A model generated the notes under the pieces. The model did no database searches, was not told the DNA's origin, and saw only the letters and a program-made list of their open reading frames with translations. 64,000 nucleotides of DNA from NCBI RefSeq assembly GCF_000179775.1, contig NZ_AEEB01000026.1:1-64000 (forward strand), read 5' to 3'. How positions within the stretch are numbered: the first letter of the stretch is position 1; each line of letters opens with the position of its first letter. Below, piece after piece: positions 37,009 through 45,157 of this stretch. The position numbers and the translations under genes are program-made. This stretch comes from Ahrensia sp. R2A130 (GTDB taxonomy: Bacteria; Pseudomonadota; Alphaproteobacteria; Rhizobiales; Rhizobiaceae).

Positions 37009-39057
37009 TTGGCGGCTATTGAAATATTGATACTGGACGACGATCCAGACGATGTATTCCTTGTGGTGGACACATTGGATGATGTCGTTGGCACGCGCTA
37101 TATCAACCACTGCTGTTCAACGACGGCGGAAGCGCTGGATGTGTTGGCGCGTCAGTCTATTGATCTCATCATTTGCGACTATCGCCTTGGCGCTGAAACC
37201 GGCACCCAGTTTATCGCTGATTTGCCGGAGCGCGGCTTCGATGTTCCCACCATTCTGCTCACCGGTATGGCCGACAGTGAGGCTGACCGTCTGGCACTGG
37301 AAGCAGGGGCCGCTGACTTTATTTCCAAGGCCAACCTGTCACCGTCTCTGCTTGACCGCACGATCCGATATGCAATCGCCAACAGTCGACGCCAAGCTTT
37401 GCTGTCTTCCGTGGTGGACAGCGTATCAGCAGCTATTTGTGTTGCTGATACCGACTCCAGCCCTGCGATCTGGAACAGTCACTTTGAGGCTTTGGCGCTG
37501 CGTCATCACGGTGGAGAAGACCGCACAAATGCTATTGCCACTCTTATGCAGTCAGCACTTGAAGACAGCGCTCCGCGAAATATAGCTGACAAGGTTTGCG
37601 ATACCACCGTCACCCGTCTTGATGATGGTCGCCGGGTGGTAACGATGCATGATGTCAGCGAGCATGCGCGGGCTTTGGAAGAGCGCGAGCGGGCAGTTGA
37701 ACGCGCAGACCATATGGCCATGCATTGCAGCCTTACCGGACTGCCAAACCGGGCAGCGCTTACCCACCGTCTCGAACACGCTGTGGCAAAAGCCGATGCT
37801 GGCGGAACAGGATTTACAGTGGTGATCCTTGATCTTGACCGGTTCAAGGAGATCAATGATGTGCACGGTCATCAGGCCGGAGACAAATTGCTGCAAGAAT
37901 ATTCCCACCGGATGAACCGTTGCTGCGGTAACAAGGAATTCCTGGGCCGTATGGGCGGTGATGAATTCGTGATGGTTTGCGAAAGCAGTGATCGCGGCGA
38001 GGGTTTGATTTCACGGCTGGAAACGGTGTTTGCCGATCCGTTCTCTATCGAAGGTCGCCAGGTCTTCATGCGCGCCAGTATCGGCCTTGCCGACTACCCG
38101 GAACACGGACGAAATGTCGGTGATCTTCTATCGAATGCAGATACGGCAATGTTCCGCTCCAAGGCCAACGGCAATGTGCCTTATCTGCGTTACAACTCAG
38201 AAATCGACCAACAAACACGATATCGCCGCAGGTTGTTGGTCGACCTTAAAGAGGCTGTCGAAGCGGATGTGATCGAGCCTCATTTCCAACCGCAAGTTTG
38301 TTCGCGAAGCGGAAAATTGAGAGGCTTCGAAGCGCTTGCCCGTTGGCACGATCCGGAACGCGGTTATGTTCCGCCGTTCGAATTTATTGAATTGGCCGAG
38401 AATAACGGGTTCATAGATATCATCGGTCGATCAATTCTACGCAAAGCTTGTCAGGAAGCTGTGAGTTGGCCAAACGACCTTATGGTTTGCGTCAATATTT
38501 CGGCCGCGCAAATCTCCGACCCGGGCTTCGCCCGTTTGGTGCATTCCACCCTTCTGGAAACCGGCCTGCCCGCAACGCGGTTGGAGTTGGAGGTCACAGA
38601 AACCGTTCTGATTGATGACTTTGATAAAGCACTTTTTGTGTTGCGAGGCATCAAAGACCTAGGCGTTGCACTCGCGATTGATGATTTCGGTACCGGCTTT
38701 TCATCACTCACCACGCTCGCATCTTTCCCGTTTGACCGTTTGAAGATCGACCGGTTCTTCGTCTCCGGCCTAGGCAACGATGAACGCCTGTCGACTGTTG
38801 TGCGCGCCTGTATCAGTCTGGCTAGAAGTCTCGACCTTGAGGTGATCGCAGAAGGCGTTGAAACGGTGGAGCAGGCAGAGGCTTTGGCAGCGCTCGATTG
38901 TGACCAGTTCCAAGGTTATCTCTACGGTCGCCCATTGGATGCCGCAGCCACACGCGCGTTGCAGGACGGTTTCGACGGCCACGCAATCGCGGCCCGCGCA
39001 GGCGATAACGCTAACTTTAATCAATCTGTAAAATCGGCTTGCGCCAAGGCGACATGA
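37009..39057 (+). CDS. REC-GGDEF-EAL cyclic-di-GMP response regulator
   Basis: Cytoplasmic protein of 682 residues. The receiver (1-125) has the acidic pocket DDDPDD, acceptor Asp57 (ICDYRL) and Lys107. A weak PAS-like linker (about 130-225) leads to a canonical GGDEF (316-320, RMGGDEF) and a canonical EAL (441-443, GFEALARW) with DDFGTGFSS, so both cyclase and phosphodiesterase could work. The start is a TTG with GGAGGGG upstream, a weak start expected to limit expression. It is 82 bases behind the Rcp1-like gene, making a three-gene phosphorelay-to-c-di-GMP module. Confidence 0.92.
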   Translation: MAAIEILILDDDPDDVFLVVDTLDDVVGTRYINHCCSTTAEALDVLARQSIDLIICDYRLGAETGTQFIADLPERGFDVPTILLTGMADSEADRLALEAGAADFISKANLSPSLLDRTIRYAIANSRRQALLSSVVDSVSAAICVADTDSSPAIWNSHFEALALRHHGGEDRTNAIATLMQSALEDSAPRNIADKVCDTTVTRLDDGRRVVTMHDVSEHARALEERERAVERADHMAMHCSLTGLPNRAALTHRLEHAVAKADAGGTGFTVVILDLDRFKEINDVHGHQAGDKLLQEYSHRMNRCCGNKEFLGRMGGDEFVMVCESSDRGEGLISRLETVFADPFSIEGRQVFMRASIGLADYPEHGRNVGDLLSNADTAMFRSKANGNVPYLRYNSEIDQQTRYRRRLLVDLKEAVEADVIEPHFQPQVCSRSGKLRGFEALARWHDPERGYVPPFEFIELAENNGFIDIIGRSILRKACQEAVSWPNDLMVCVNISAAQISDPGFARLVHSTLLETGLPATRLELEVTETVLIDDFDKALFVLRGIKDLGVALAIDDFGTGFSSLTTLASFPFDRLKIDRFFVSGLGNDERLSTVVRACISLARSLDLEVIAEGVETVEQAEALAALDCDQFQGYLYGRPLDAAATRALQDGFDGHAIAARAGDNANFNQSVKSACAKAT

Positions 39058-39103
39058 TGCCAGAGTGCGCGGGCTGAACGGCCCCCGCCTGCGGAAACAG
39101 ACG

Positions 39104-40321
39104 ATGACTACTAAAACCACCCTCCCGGCGCGCAGCACTTATGATGTTGTCATCATCGGCGGTGGTATTATGGGTGCATCGTCCGCTTGGTTTCTGACGG
39201 ATAATCCTGATTTCGACGGTTCCGTCTTGGTGGTCGAACGTGACCCGACTTACGCCACGGCTTCCACCACCCACACCAATTCTTGCATGCGACAGCAGTT
39301 TTCGACGGAATTAAACGTCCATATTTCCCAATTTGCGGCTGAGTTTGTGAAAAACATCCGCTCATTTATGGGAGATGACACCAGAATTCCCGAACTTTCC
39401 ATCCGCTCTTTCGGTTACATGTACCTTGCCAACAACAAAGCCTTTGCCGACGTGCTGTGGGCCAATCAGAAAGTTCAACTCGCTGCTGGTGCCGCAACGC
39501 AGCTAATGAGCGCGGCCGAGATAAAGGCCGCCTACCCCTTCTACAATGTAGATGACATTACCCTTGGTTCCATCAATCTGGTGGACGAAGGCTACTGGGA
39601 CGGTGGCGCAGTCTTCGACTGGTGGCGGCGACAATCGCGGGAACGCGGTGTTGAATATCTGTCCAACGAAGTGGTGGCGATCAACAAGAATGCAGCAGGG
39701 ACTTCGGTCGACAACGTGACGCTGGCATCTGGCGAAATCATCGCTTGCGGAAAACTCGTGAACGCATCCGGCCCCCGTGCAGCGCGCACCGCGCAGATGG
39801 CGGGAATCGACGTGCCGGTGGAACCGCGCAAGCGTTACTCATGGGTCTTCTCAGCCGAACAACCGCTGGACCGTGATCTGCCGCTGACCATTGATCCAAC
39901 CGGCGTTCATGTGCGTGAAAATGGCGGTGGAACTTATCAATGCGGCGCTCATGGCAATGTCGATCCCGCAGTGGATCATGATGATTTTGCGATGGATCAC
40001 GACCTTTGGCAAAGCCATGTCTGGCCCGTTCTTGCCACCCGCATTCCACAATTTGAAGCCATCCGTGTGACCAGCGAATGGGCTGGCCACTATGCGATGA
40101 ACACGTTTGATCAAAATGCCATCATGGGCTCGCATCCGCAGTTGAAGAACTTCATCTTCCTCAACGGTTTTTCAGGCCACGGCCTGCAGCAATCACCTGC
40201 CATGGGGCGCGGCACGGCCGAGTGGATTACGTATGGCGAATATCGCAGCCTCGACATGACGTCTTTTCATTACGACCGCATTGTCGAAGGCCGCCCGATC
40301 ATAGAAAGAGCGGTCATCTAG
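39104..40321 (+). CDS. FAD-dependent oxidoreductase, DAO family
   Basis: Flavoprotein of 405 residues with GGGIMGASSAW for the FAD dinucleotide site and GFSGHGLQQSPAMGRG near the C-terminus, a DAO/FOXRED1-like hallmark. It probably oxidises an amine or amino acid; the substrate is unknown. It lacks the covalent-FAD WHAAG histidine and the GcvT domain of the protein at 9612-12020. Start set at MTTKTT; an upstream GTG at 39065 is in frame but the extra residues are basic and unlike the family. Seventeen bases before the uronate-dehydrogenase-like gene. Confidence 0.85.
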   Translation: MTTKTTLPARSTYDVVIIGGGIMGASSAWFLTDNPDFDGSVLVVERDPTYATASTTHTNSCMRQQFSTELNVHISQFAAEFVKNIRSFMGDDTRIPELSIRSFGYMYLANNKAFADVLWANQKVQLAAGAATQLMSAAEIKAAYPFYNVDDITLGSINLVDEGYWDGGAVFDWWRRQSRERGVEYLSNEVVAINKNAAGTSVDNVTLASGEIIACGKLVNASGPRAARTAQMAGIDVPVEPRKRYSWVFSAEQPLDRDLPLTIDPTGVHVRENGGGTYQCGAHGNVDPAVDHDDFAMDHDLWQSHVWPVLATRIPQFEAIRVTSEWAGHYAMNTFDQNAIMGSHPQLKNFIFLNGFSGHGLQQSPAMGRGTAEWITYGEYRSLDMTSFHYDRIVEGRPIIERAVI

Positions 40322-40338
40322 ACCGCGAAAGGAACACC

Positions 40339-41175
40339 ATGAAACGCATCGTTCTCACTGGCGCAGCAGGCCGCCTCGGCTCCTACCTGCGCGAGCCGCT
40401 CAGCAAAATGGCCGACGAGTTGGTCTCGACGGATATCTTTGACGACATCGGCAAACTCTACGATGGCGAGCGTTACATGAAGGGCGATCTCGCTTCGGTT
40501 GATGATATGATGGCGGTGCTGGAAGGCGCTGACATGGTGGTGCATTTCGGTGCGATCCCCGATGAGGCTCCCTTTGAGGAATTGCTCGGCCCGAACTTTA
40601 TCGGCGCTTACAACATCTGGGAAGCGGCCCACCGCCATGGGGTAAAACGCGTCGTCTATGCCTCATCAATCCATTCGGTCGGCATGTACCGTAAGAACGA
40701 ATTCATCGACACCAAGGTCGCCCACCGCCCCGACACATTTTACGGATTGTCGAAGTGTTTTGCGGAAGATCTAGGCTCAATGTATTGGGAAAAGCGTGGC
40801 CTCGAAAGCGTTCACCTGCGCATCCTGTCCTGCGCACAGGTCAACAACGCGCGGGCGCTGGGCTCGTGGTTGTCCTATGATGATCTCATCCAATTGGTCA
40901 CGCGTTGTATCGAAACACCTATTGTGGGCTTTTCTATAATTTACGGCGTATCGAACAATGATCGTGCACCAGTCGATAACGCTCAATCGAGTTTTCTCGG
41001 CTACCGCCCGAAGGACAATGCGGAGCAGTTTGCCGAAGAAGTGCTGGCGAACGAACCGCCAATGGACCCGCAGGATATCGGCCACATGTGCCAAGGTGGC
41101 CCCTTCGCATCAGTAGAGCTTGGTAAAAGCGGCGCGGCAGGCTTGAACATTATCGATGATAAGAAGACGACCTAG
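40339..41175 (+). CDS. NAD-dependent epimerase/dehydratase family, uronate dehydrogenase-like
   Basis: Extended-type SDR protein of 278 residues with the NAD site TGAAGRLG and the catalytic YGLSK (Tyr135, Lys139). The pattern ASSIHSVG, YGLSKCFAE, LRILSC and FLGYRPKDNAE closely follows Agrobacterium uronate dehydrogenase (oxidation of galacturonate or glucuronate to the lactone). The surrounding genes are not pectin or uronate genes, so the substrate may differ. AAAGGA precedes the ATG. Convergent with the rhodanese gene. Confidence 0.82.
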   Translation: MKRIVLTGAAGRLGSYLREPLSKMADELVSTDIFDDIGKLYDGERYMKGDLASVDDMMAVLEGADMVVHFGAIPDEAPFEELLGPNFIGAYNIWEAAHRHGVKRVVYASSIHSVGMYRKNEFIDTKVAHRPDTFYGLSKCFAEDLGSMYWEKRGLESVHLRILSCAQVNNARALGSWLSYDDLIQLVTRCIETPIVGFSIIYGVSNNDRAPVDNAQSSFLGYRPKDNAEQFAEEVLANEPPMDPQDIGHMCQGGPFASVELGKSGAAGLNIIDDKKTT

Positions 41176-41228
41176 TCACAACTGCCTTCGCGGGGATTAC
41201 AACGGAATGTGCGGGTAACGCAGTGACG

Positions 41229-41621
41229 TTACTCCACCTTCTCCACCGGTCCACCCGCCTTTTCCCACGTCGAAAAACCGTCTTTCAAATGCGCTGCGTC
41301 GAACCCCATTTGGTTCAACGTCTGCACGGTTAGCGCGGACCGCCAGCCTGATGCGCAGTGGAAAATGAAGCGTTTGTCTTCTGCAAAAATCGGCTTGTGG
41401 TAAGGGCTGTCCGGGTCGACCCAGAATTCCACCATGCCGCGCGGGCAGTGGAAGGAGCCGGGGATGAAACCGAAGCGCTGGCGTTCGCGGACATCGCGCA
41501 GATCGACAAAAACCACATCGTCACTGCCGACGAGAGAAATGGCGTCTGACGTTTCGACTTCTTCAATGTCCCGCCGTGCAGATGCCACCATGTCGGCGGC
41601 AGATGTTTTGAGCGGTTTCAT
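41229..41621 (-). CDS. Rhodanese-domain protein
   Basis: Single rhodanese domain of 130 residues with the active cysteine in the loop FHCASGWRS, followed by the usual LKDGFSTWEKAGGP tail. It may act as a sulfurtransferase. The start is the ATG overlapping the glpD stop (ATGA), so it is translationally coupled to glpD; a longer frame upstream lies inside glpD. No biochemical link between glycerol-3-phosphate oxidation and sulfur transfer is obvious. Confidence 0.88.
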   Translation of the reverse strand: MKPLKTSAADMVASARRDIEEVETSDAISLVGSDDVVFVDLRDVRERQRFGFIPGSFHCPRGMVEFWVDPDSPYHKPIFAEDKRFIFHCASGWRSALTVQTLNQMGFDAAHLKDGFSTWEKAGGPVEKVE

Positions 41622-43126
41622 GCGGGCGCTCTCATCCATTGGTCCAGCGCCGCGATTCGCTTTGCACCCAAGCGGATACCGAGTTTGGTTCGCCGCCAGC
41701 ACACGTCATCGGCGGTGATTGCCCATTCGTGTTCGCGCAGATAATTCACTTCGCGCTCGGTTAGCGTCGCACCGAAATCGCGGCCCATATCGGCCTGCGA
41801 TTCTACGCTGTCGAGCAAGGCCCAAACGCCGGTGCCGTACGCGCGGGCGAGCCGTGTCGCGTGGCGGCCTTTCATCCACGGCTGGGATGCTTTCACCTTT
41901 GCAACCAGAGCGTCGAAATCGCGAACTTCGAAATCGCCACCGGGTAGAGACGCACCTGCCGTCCACGATTTGCCCTTTGCGCCGATCTTGTCCTCGATCT
42001 CTTCCAACATGCTTTCGGCCAGCTTGCGGAAGGTGGTGATCTTGCCGCCGAAAATGTTCACCACCGCCGCTTCGTCTTTGCCGCCCTCAGCTTTCAACAC
42101 GTAGTCGCGGGTGGCTTCCTGCGCTTCCGTTGCGCCGTCATCGTAAAGCGGGCGAACGCCGGAATAGGTCCACACGATCTCGTCTTCGGTGATCGGCTTC
42201 TTGAAATATTCGCTTGCCGCATCGCAGAGGTAGGAGGTTTCCTCCGGAGTGATTTTCACATCCGACGGGTCGCCGTCGTAATCGCGATCGGTGGTGCCGA
42301 TCAGCGTGTAATCCTGCTCGTATGGCAGCGCGAAGATGATGCGCTCGTCGGCGTTCTGGAAGATGTAGGCGCGGTCATGATCGTGCAGTTTCGGCACGAC
42401 GATGTGGCTACCCTGTACGAGGCGCACGTTCTTGGCGTCATTACGGCCCAGCGCCTGCCCTAATACCTTGTCGACCCACGGGCCGGCGGCATTGACGATC
42501 AGACGCGCGTGGCGGGTCTGCTCTTCATTGGTCAAATTATTGCGGGTGACGATTTCCCAAACGGAAGCGCCGTCTTGCTGAACGCGGCGCGCGGAAATGA
42601 CCTCGGTGCGGGTTTCCACACTGGCGCCCTGCTTCACGGCGTCCATGGCGTTCAACACAACGAGCCGTGCGTCGTTCACCCAACAGTCGGAATATTCAAA
42701 GCCTTTGACGAACTCGTCTTTCAGCGGCTTGCCCACCGCATCCGTACGCAGGTCCAGCGTCTTGGTGCCGTCGAGCAATTCACGTTTGCCCAGCGAGTCA
42801 TAGAGGAACAGCCCGATCCGCAGCAGCCAGCTGGGGCGCAGACCCTTGTGATGGGGCAGCACAAACCGCATGGGCCAGATGATGTGGGGTGCGGCGCGCA
42901 GCAACACCTCGCGCTCGCCCAACGCTTCGCGGACAAGACGGAACTCGTAGTGCTCCAGATAGCGCAAGCCGCCATGGATGAGTTTAGACGACCACGAAGA
43001 CGTGCCGGACGCGAGATCATTCATCTCTGCCAGCGCCACCTTATAGCCCCGGCCCGCTGCATCACGGGCAATACCGCAGCCATTTATGCCACCGCCGATT
43101 ACGAAGACGTCGAGAAGATCGGGCAC
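41618..43126 (-). CDS. glpD: Aerobic glycerol-3-phosphate dehydrogenase
   Basis: Membrane-associated FAD enzyme of 502 residues oxidising sn-glycerol-3-phosphate to dihydroxyacetone phosphate and feeding electrons to ubiquinone. FAD site GGGINGCGIARDAAGRG is followed by SGTSSWSSKLIHGGLRYLE, the GlpD hallmark. The start is GTG with AGGA upstream. No glpF, glpK or glpR is adjacent; it is followed by the coupled rhodanese gene. Confidence 0.95.
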   Translation of the reverse strand: MPDLLDVFVIGGGINGCGIARDAAGRGYKVALAEMNDLASGTSSWSSKLIHGGLRYLEHYEFRLVREALGEREVLLRAAPHIIWPMRFVLPHHKGLRPSWLLRIGLFLYDSLGKRELLDGTKTLDLRTDAVGKPLKDEFVKGFEYSDCWVNDARLVVLNAMDAVKQGASVETRTEVISARRVQQDGASVWEIVTRNNLTNEEQTRHARLIVNAAGPWVDKVLGQALGRNDAKNVRLVQGSHIVVPKLHDHDRAYIFQNADERIIFALPYEQDYTLIGTTDRDYDGDPSDVKITPEETSYLCDAASEYFKKPITEDEIVWTYSGVRPLYDDGATEAQEATRDYVLKAEGGKDEAAVVNIFGGKITTFRKLAESMLEEIEDKIGAKGKSWTAGASLPGGDFEVRDFDALVAKVKASQPWMKGRHATRLARAYGTGVWALLDSVESQADMGRDFGATLTEREVNYLREHEWAITADDVCWRRTKLGIRLGAKRIAALDQWMRAPA

Positions 43127-43211
43127 GGCAGAATTTCCTGTAGCTTACTGTTGCACCCTATCTCGCAACTGCGGTGCCATGGGTCAAACGGACGTATCGT
43201 CCCGCATGATT

Positions 43212-44903
43212 TTATGAAGGGCGCTTGGGGGCGGGGCCGGTGTAGCGTGCGGCGTTTTCCGCGGCCACTTCGCTTTCATCATAGACGCCGATGAGGATTC
43301 CAACGGAATCCGATCCGCCGCGCCGGGCAAAGATATCGTCTTCTGAAACTGTGGTGCGCTGCGACATGCGGCGGCTCCACTTGGCTAGGTGTTCATACAT
43401 TGTCACGATTACCTCAGCATGGTCGACACTTCGGCCCAGATCGTGAAATTCTTCCGGATCGTTCTTCAGGTCGAAGAGCATTGGCGGGAATGGTCCGTTC
43501 TCGTCGCCACCTTCCGCGTGCATCAATTTCCAGCGGCCGTCGCACACCATGAACAGCCGCGCATCGCGTGGGGCGAGGCCGAGTTTTTCCGCCATATCGG
43601 TTGCGGAATAATCGTACTCGCTGACCGCGATTTCCCGCCATGTGTCCGGTTCACGACCGTGCAGAAACGGCATCAGCGACCGGCCCTCTATGATATGATC
43701 GGGAACCTCGCCACCGGCGAATTCCACGAAGGTTGCAGCAAGGTCGATACTCTCCACCAGCGCATCGCAGGTCGTGCTGCGAGCGTTGTCGGCGGCGGCA
43801 GATGGGTTGTAAATGATGAGGGGAACCTTCACCGATTGCGCGTGGAATAGGTCTTTCTCGCCCAGCCAATGGTCGCCGAGATAGTCACCATGGTCGGCGG
43901 TGATGACGATCATGGTGTCATCCATTCGGCCCGTCTTTTCCAAGTGATCGAACAGCACGCCCATCTGGTCATCGCACTGTTTGATAAGGCCCATATAGGC
44001 AGGCAGCACGGCTTCCCGAACCTCGTCGCGCTGGAAGGCTTGGCCGATGCGATTGGCCATGAATTGGGCATAGACAGGATGCGGATCGTCGCGCTCGGCG
44101 TCATCACGCACGGGTGGCGGAACTTGGCCTGCATACATGTCGTGATAGGGGGCAGGCACGATGTAGGGCCAGTGGGGTTTGATGTAGGAGGCATGGCACA
44201 ACCAAGGCTCGTCATTACCCTCACGACTGTCGATGAACGCCATCACCTCGCGCGTCAGCCACGGCGTTTCGCTGTCCTGCTCATCTATGTTGGCGGCCTC
44301 GCCCGCTGATTTCATGAACCAGCCGGATGCCATGTCGCCGTCTTCACCGACGCCCGCATTGGCAAAATCGTGCCATGGGTTTTCACCCTCATAGCCCTTG
44401 GTTTTGAGATATTCGTTATAGGGCGAACGCCTTGAATCGTAGAAGCCGTCCGGCCCCTGCGCCCAGAGGCCATCGTCACGCGCCCAAATGTCGAAGCCGC
44501 ATTCCGCGACGCGCGCGCCAATGGTGCTGTCAGGCGAAAGGCCGAGCCGCTCCATGCCTTCGGCGTCAGCTTTCATGTGGGTCTTGCCCACCAGCCATGA
44601 TGACATGCCGAGTTTTCGTAGGTGGTCGCCGATGGTCTGCTCACCCACTTTGAGCGGATAATTGTTCCACTGCGCCCCGTGGGACGATGAATAGCGACCG
44701 GTGTAGAAACTCATTCGCGATGCGCCACAAACCGGCGACTGCACGTAGGCGTTGCGGAACCGGACACCTTTGGTGGCCAAAGCATCGATGTTGGGTGTGG
44801 TGAGCGGCAAGTCGGTGTGGCGCGCTGGTGGCTCATCATCGAAGGCGCAGGACAGGTAATCGAACCGCAGCTGGTCGAACATTATGAAGAGGATATTGGG
44901 CAC
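43212..44903 (-). CDS. Sulfatase / phosphonate monoester hydrolase-family protein
   Basis: Alkaline-phosphatase-superfamily hydrolase of 563 residues without a signal peptide, hence cytoplasmic. The nucleophile motif is CGASR (59-63) followed by MSFYTGR, that is C-x-A-x-R instead of the usual C-x-P-x-R; Cys59 would be converted to formylglycine. Metal ligands are Asp10 (FDQLR) and the TADHGDYLGDH segment. The layout (YIKPHWPYIVPAPYHDMY, EYDYS) resembles rhizobial phosphonate/sulfate monoester hydrolases more than choline sulfatase. GTG 44903 is taken as start, since the upstream frame adds an unlikely N-terminus. Neither a formylglycine-generating enzyme nor an anSME is in the window. Confidence 0.85.
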   Translation of the reverse strand: MPNILFIMFDQLRFDYLSCAFDDEPPARHTDLPLTTPNIDALATKGVRFRNAYVQSPVCGASRMSFYTGRYSSSHGAQWNNYPLKVGEQTIGDHLRKLGMSSWLVGKTHMKADAEGMERLGLSPDSTIGARVAECGFDIWARDDGLWAQGPDGFYDSRRSPYNEYLKTKGYEGENPWHDFANAGVGEDGDMASGWFMKSAGEAANIDEQDSETPWLTREVMAFIDSREGNDEPWLCHASYIKPHWPYIVPAPYHDMYAGQVPPPVRDDAERDDPHPVYAQFMANRIGQAFQRDEVREAVLPAYMGLIKQCDDQMGVLFDHLEKTGRMDDTMIVITADHGDYLGDHWLGEKDLFHAQSVKVPLIIYNPSAAADNARSTTCDALVESIDLAATFVEFAGGEVPDHIIEGRSLMPFLHGREPDTWREIAVSEYDYSATDMAEKLGLAPRDARLFMVCDGRWKLMHAEGGDENGPFPPMLFDLKNDPEEFHDLGRSVDHAEVIVTMYEHLAKWSRRMSQRTTVSEDDIFARRGGSDSVGILIGVYDESEVAAENAARYTGPAPKRPS

Positions 44904-45110
44904 AGATCGCCTGCTTGCACCGTTACGAACGGCGACAACATGGCACGATCCCGGCGGCAACCAAAATCATGATGCGTTTGATCTTTGTGTTGGAGATTGC
45001 AGTAGCCGCGCCGCCTAATTGATACCACCAAATCATGGGGCGACATGACAAAGAGGCACAGGCAACGCGACTACCGAACCTACTTTAGCTTGTCTTGGTC
45101 AACTTTCCTA

Positions 45111-45126
45111 TCAGGTGATCACCTGA
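45111..45126. promoter_or_regulatory. Perfect 16-bp palindrome
   Basis: TCAGGTGATCACCTGA reads the same on both strands over 16 bases. It lies 208 bases upstream of the sulfatase start and 30 bases after the kinase stop. The half-sites are turned the opposite way from a lux box (ACCTG...CAGGT). Possible regulator site for the sulfatase gene; the regulator is unknown. Confidence 0.45.
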
Positions 45127-45157
45127 AAATCGATTGAATATAACAATCTGCGATTTT
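45126..45157 (-). terminator. Stem-loop with A/T flanks behind the 7TMR-DISM kinase
   Basis: AAAATCG (45126-45132) pairs with CGATTTT (45151-45157), and ATTG (45133-45136) with CAAT (45144-45147), giving an 11-pair stem with a three-base bulge and a seven-base loop. Read on either strand the 3' arm ends in four T. It begins at the kinase stop codon, so a weak intrinsic terminator for that gene is likely. Confidence 0.5.

Noticed and set aside
41215-41232. GTAACG/CGTTAC stem as terminator between the SDR and rhodanese genes
   Set aside because: Only six pairs, no T run, and the right arm runs into the rhodanese coding end; too weak to list as a terminator.
45111-45126. The 16-base palindrome as a lux box for quorum sensing
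   Set aside because: Lux boxes have ACCTG at the left and CAGGT at the right of a longer spacer; here the half-sites are in the opposite order and there is no luxI/luxR pair nearby.
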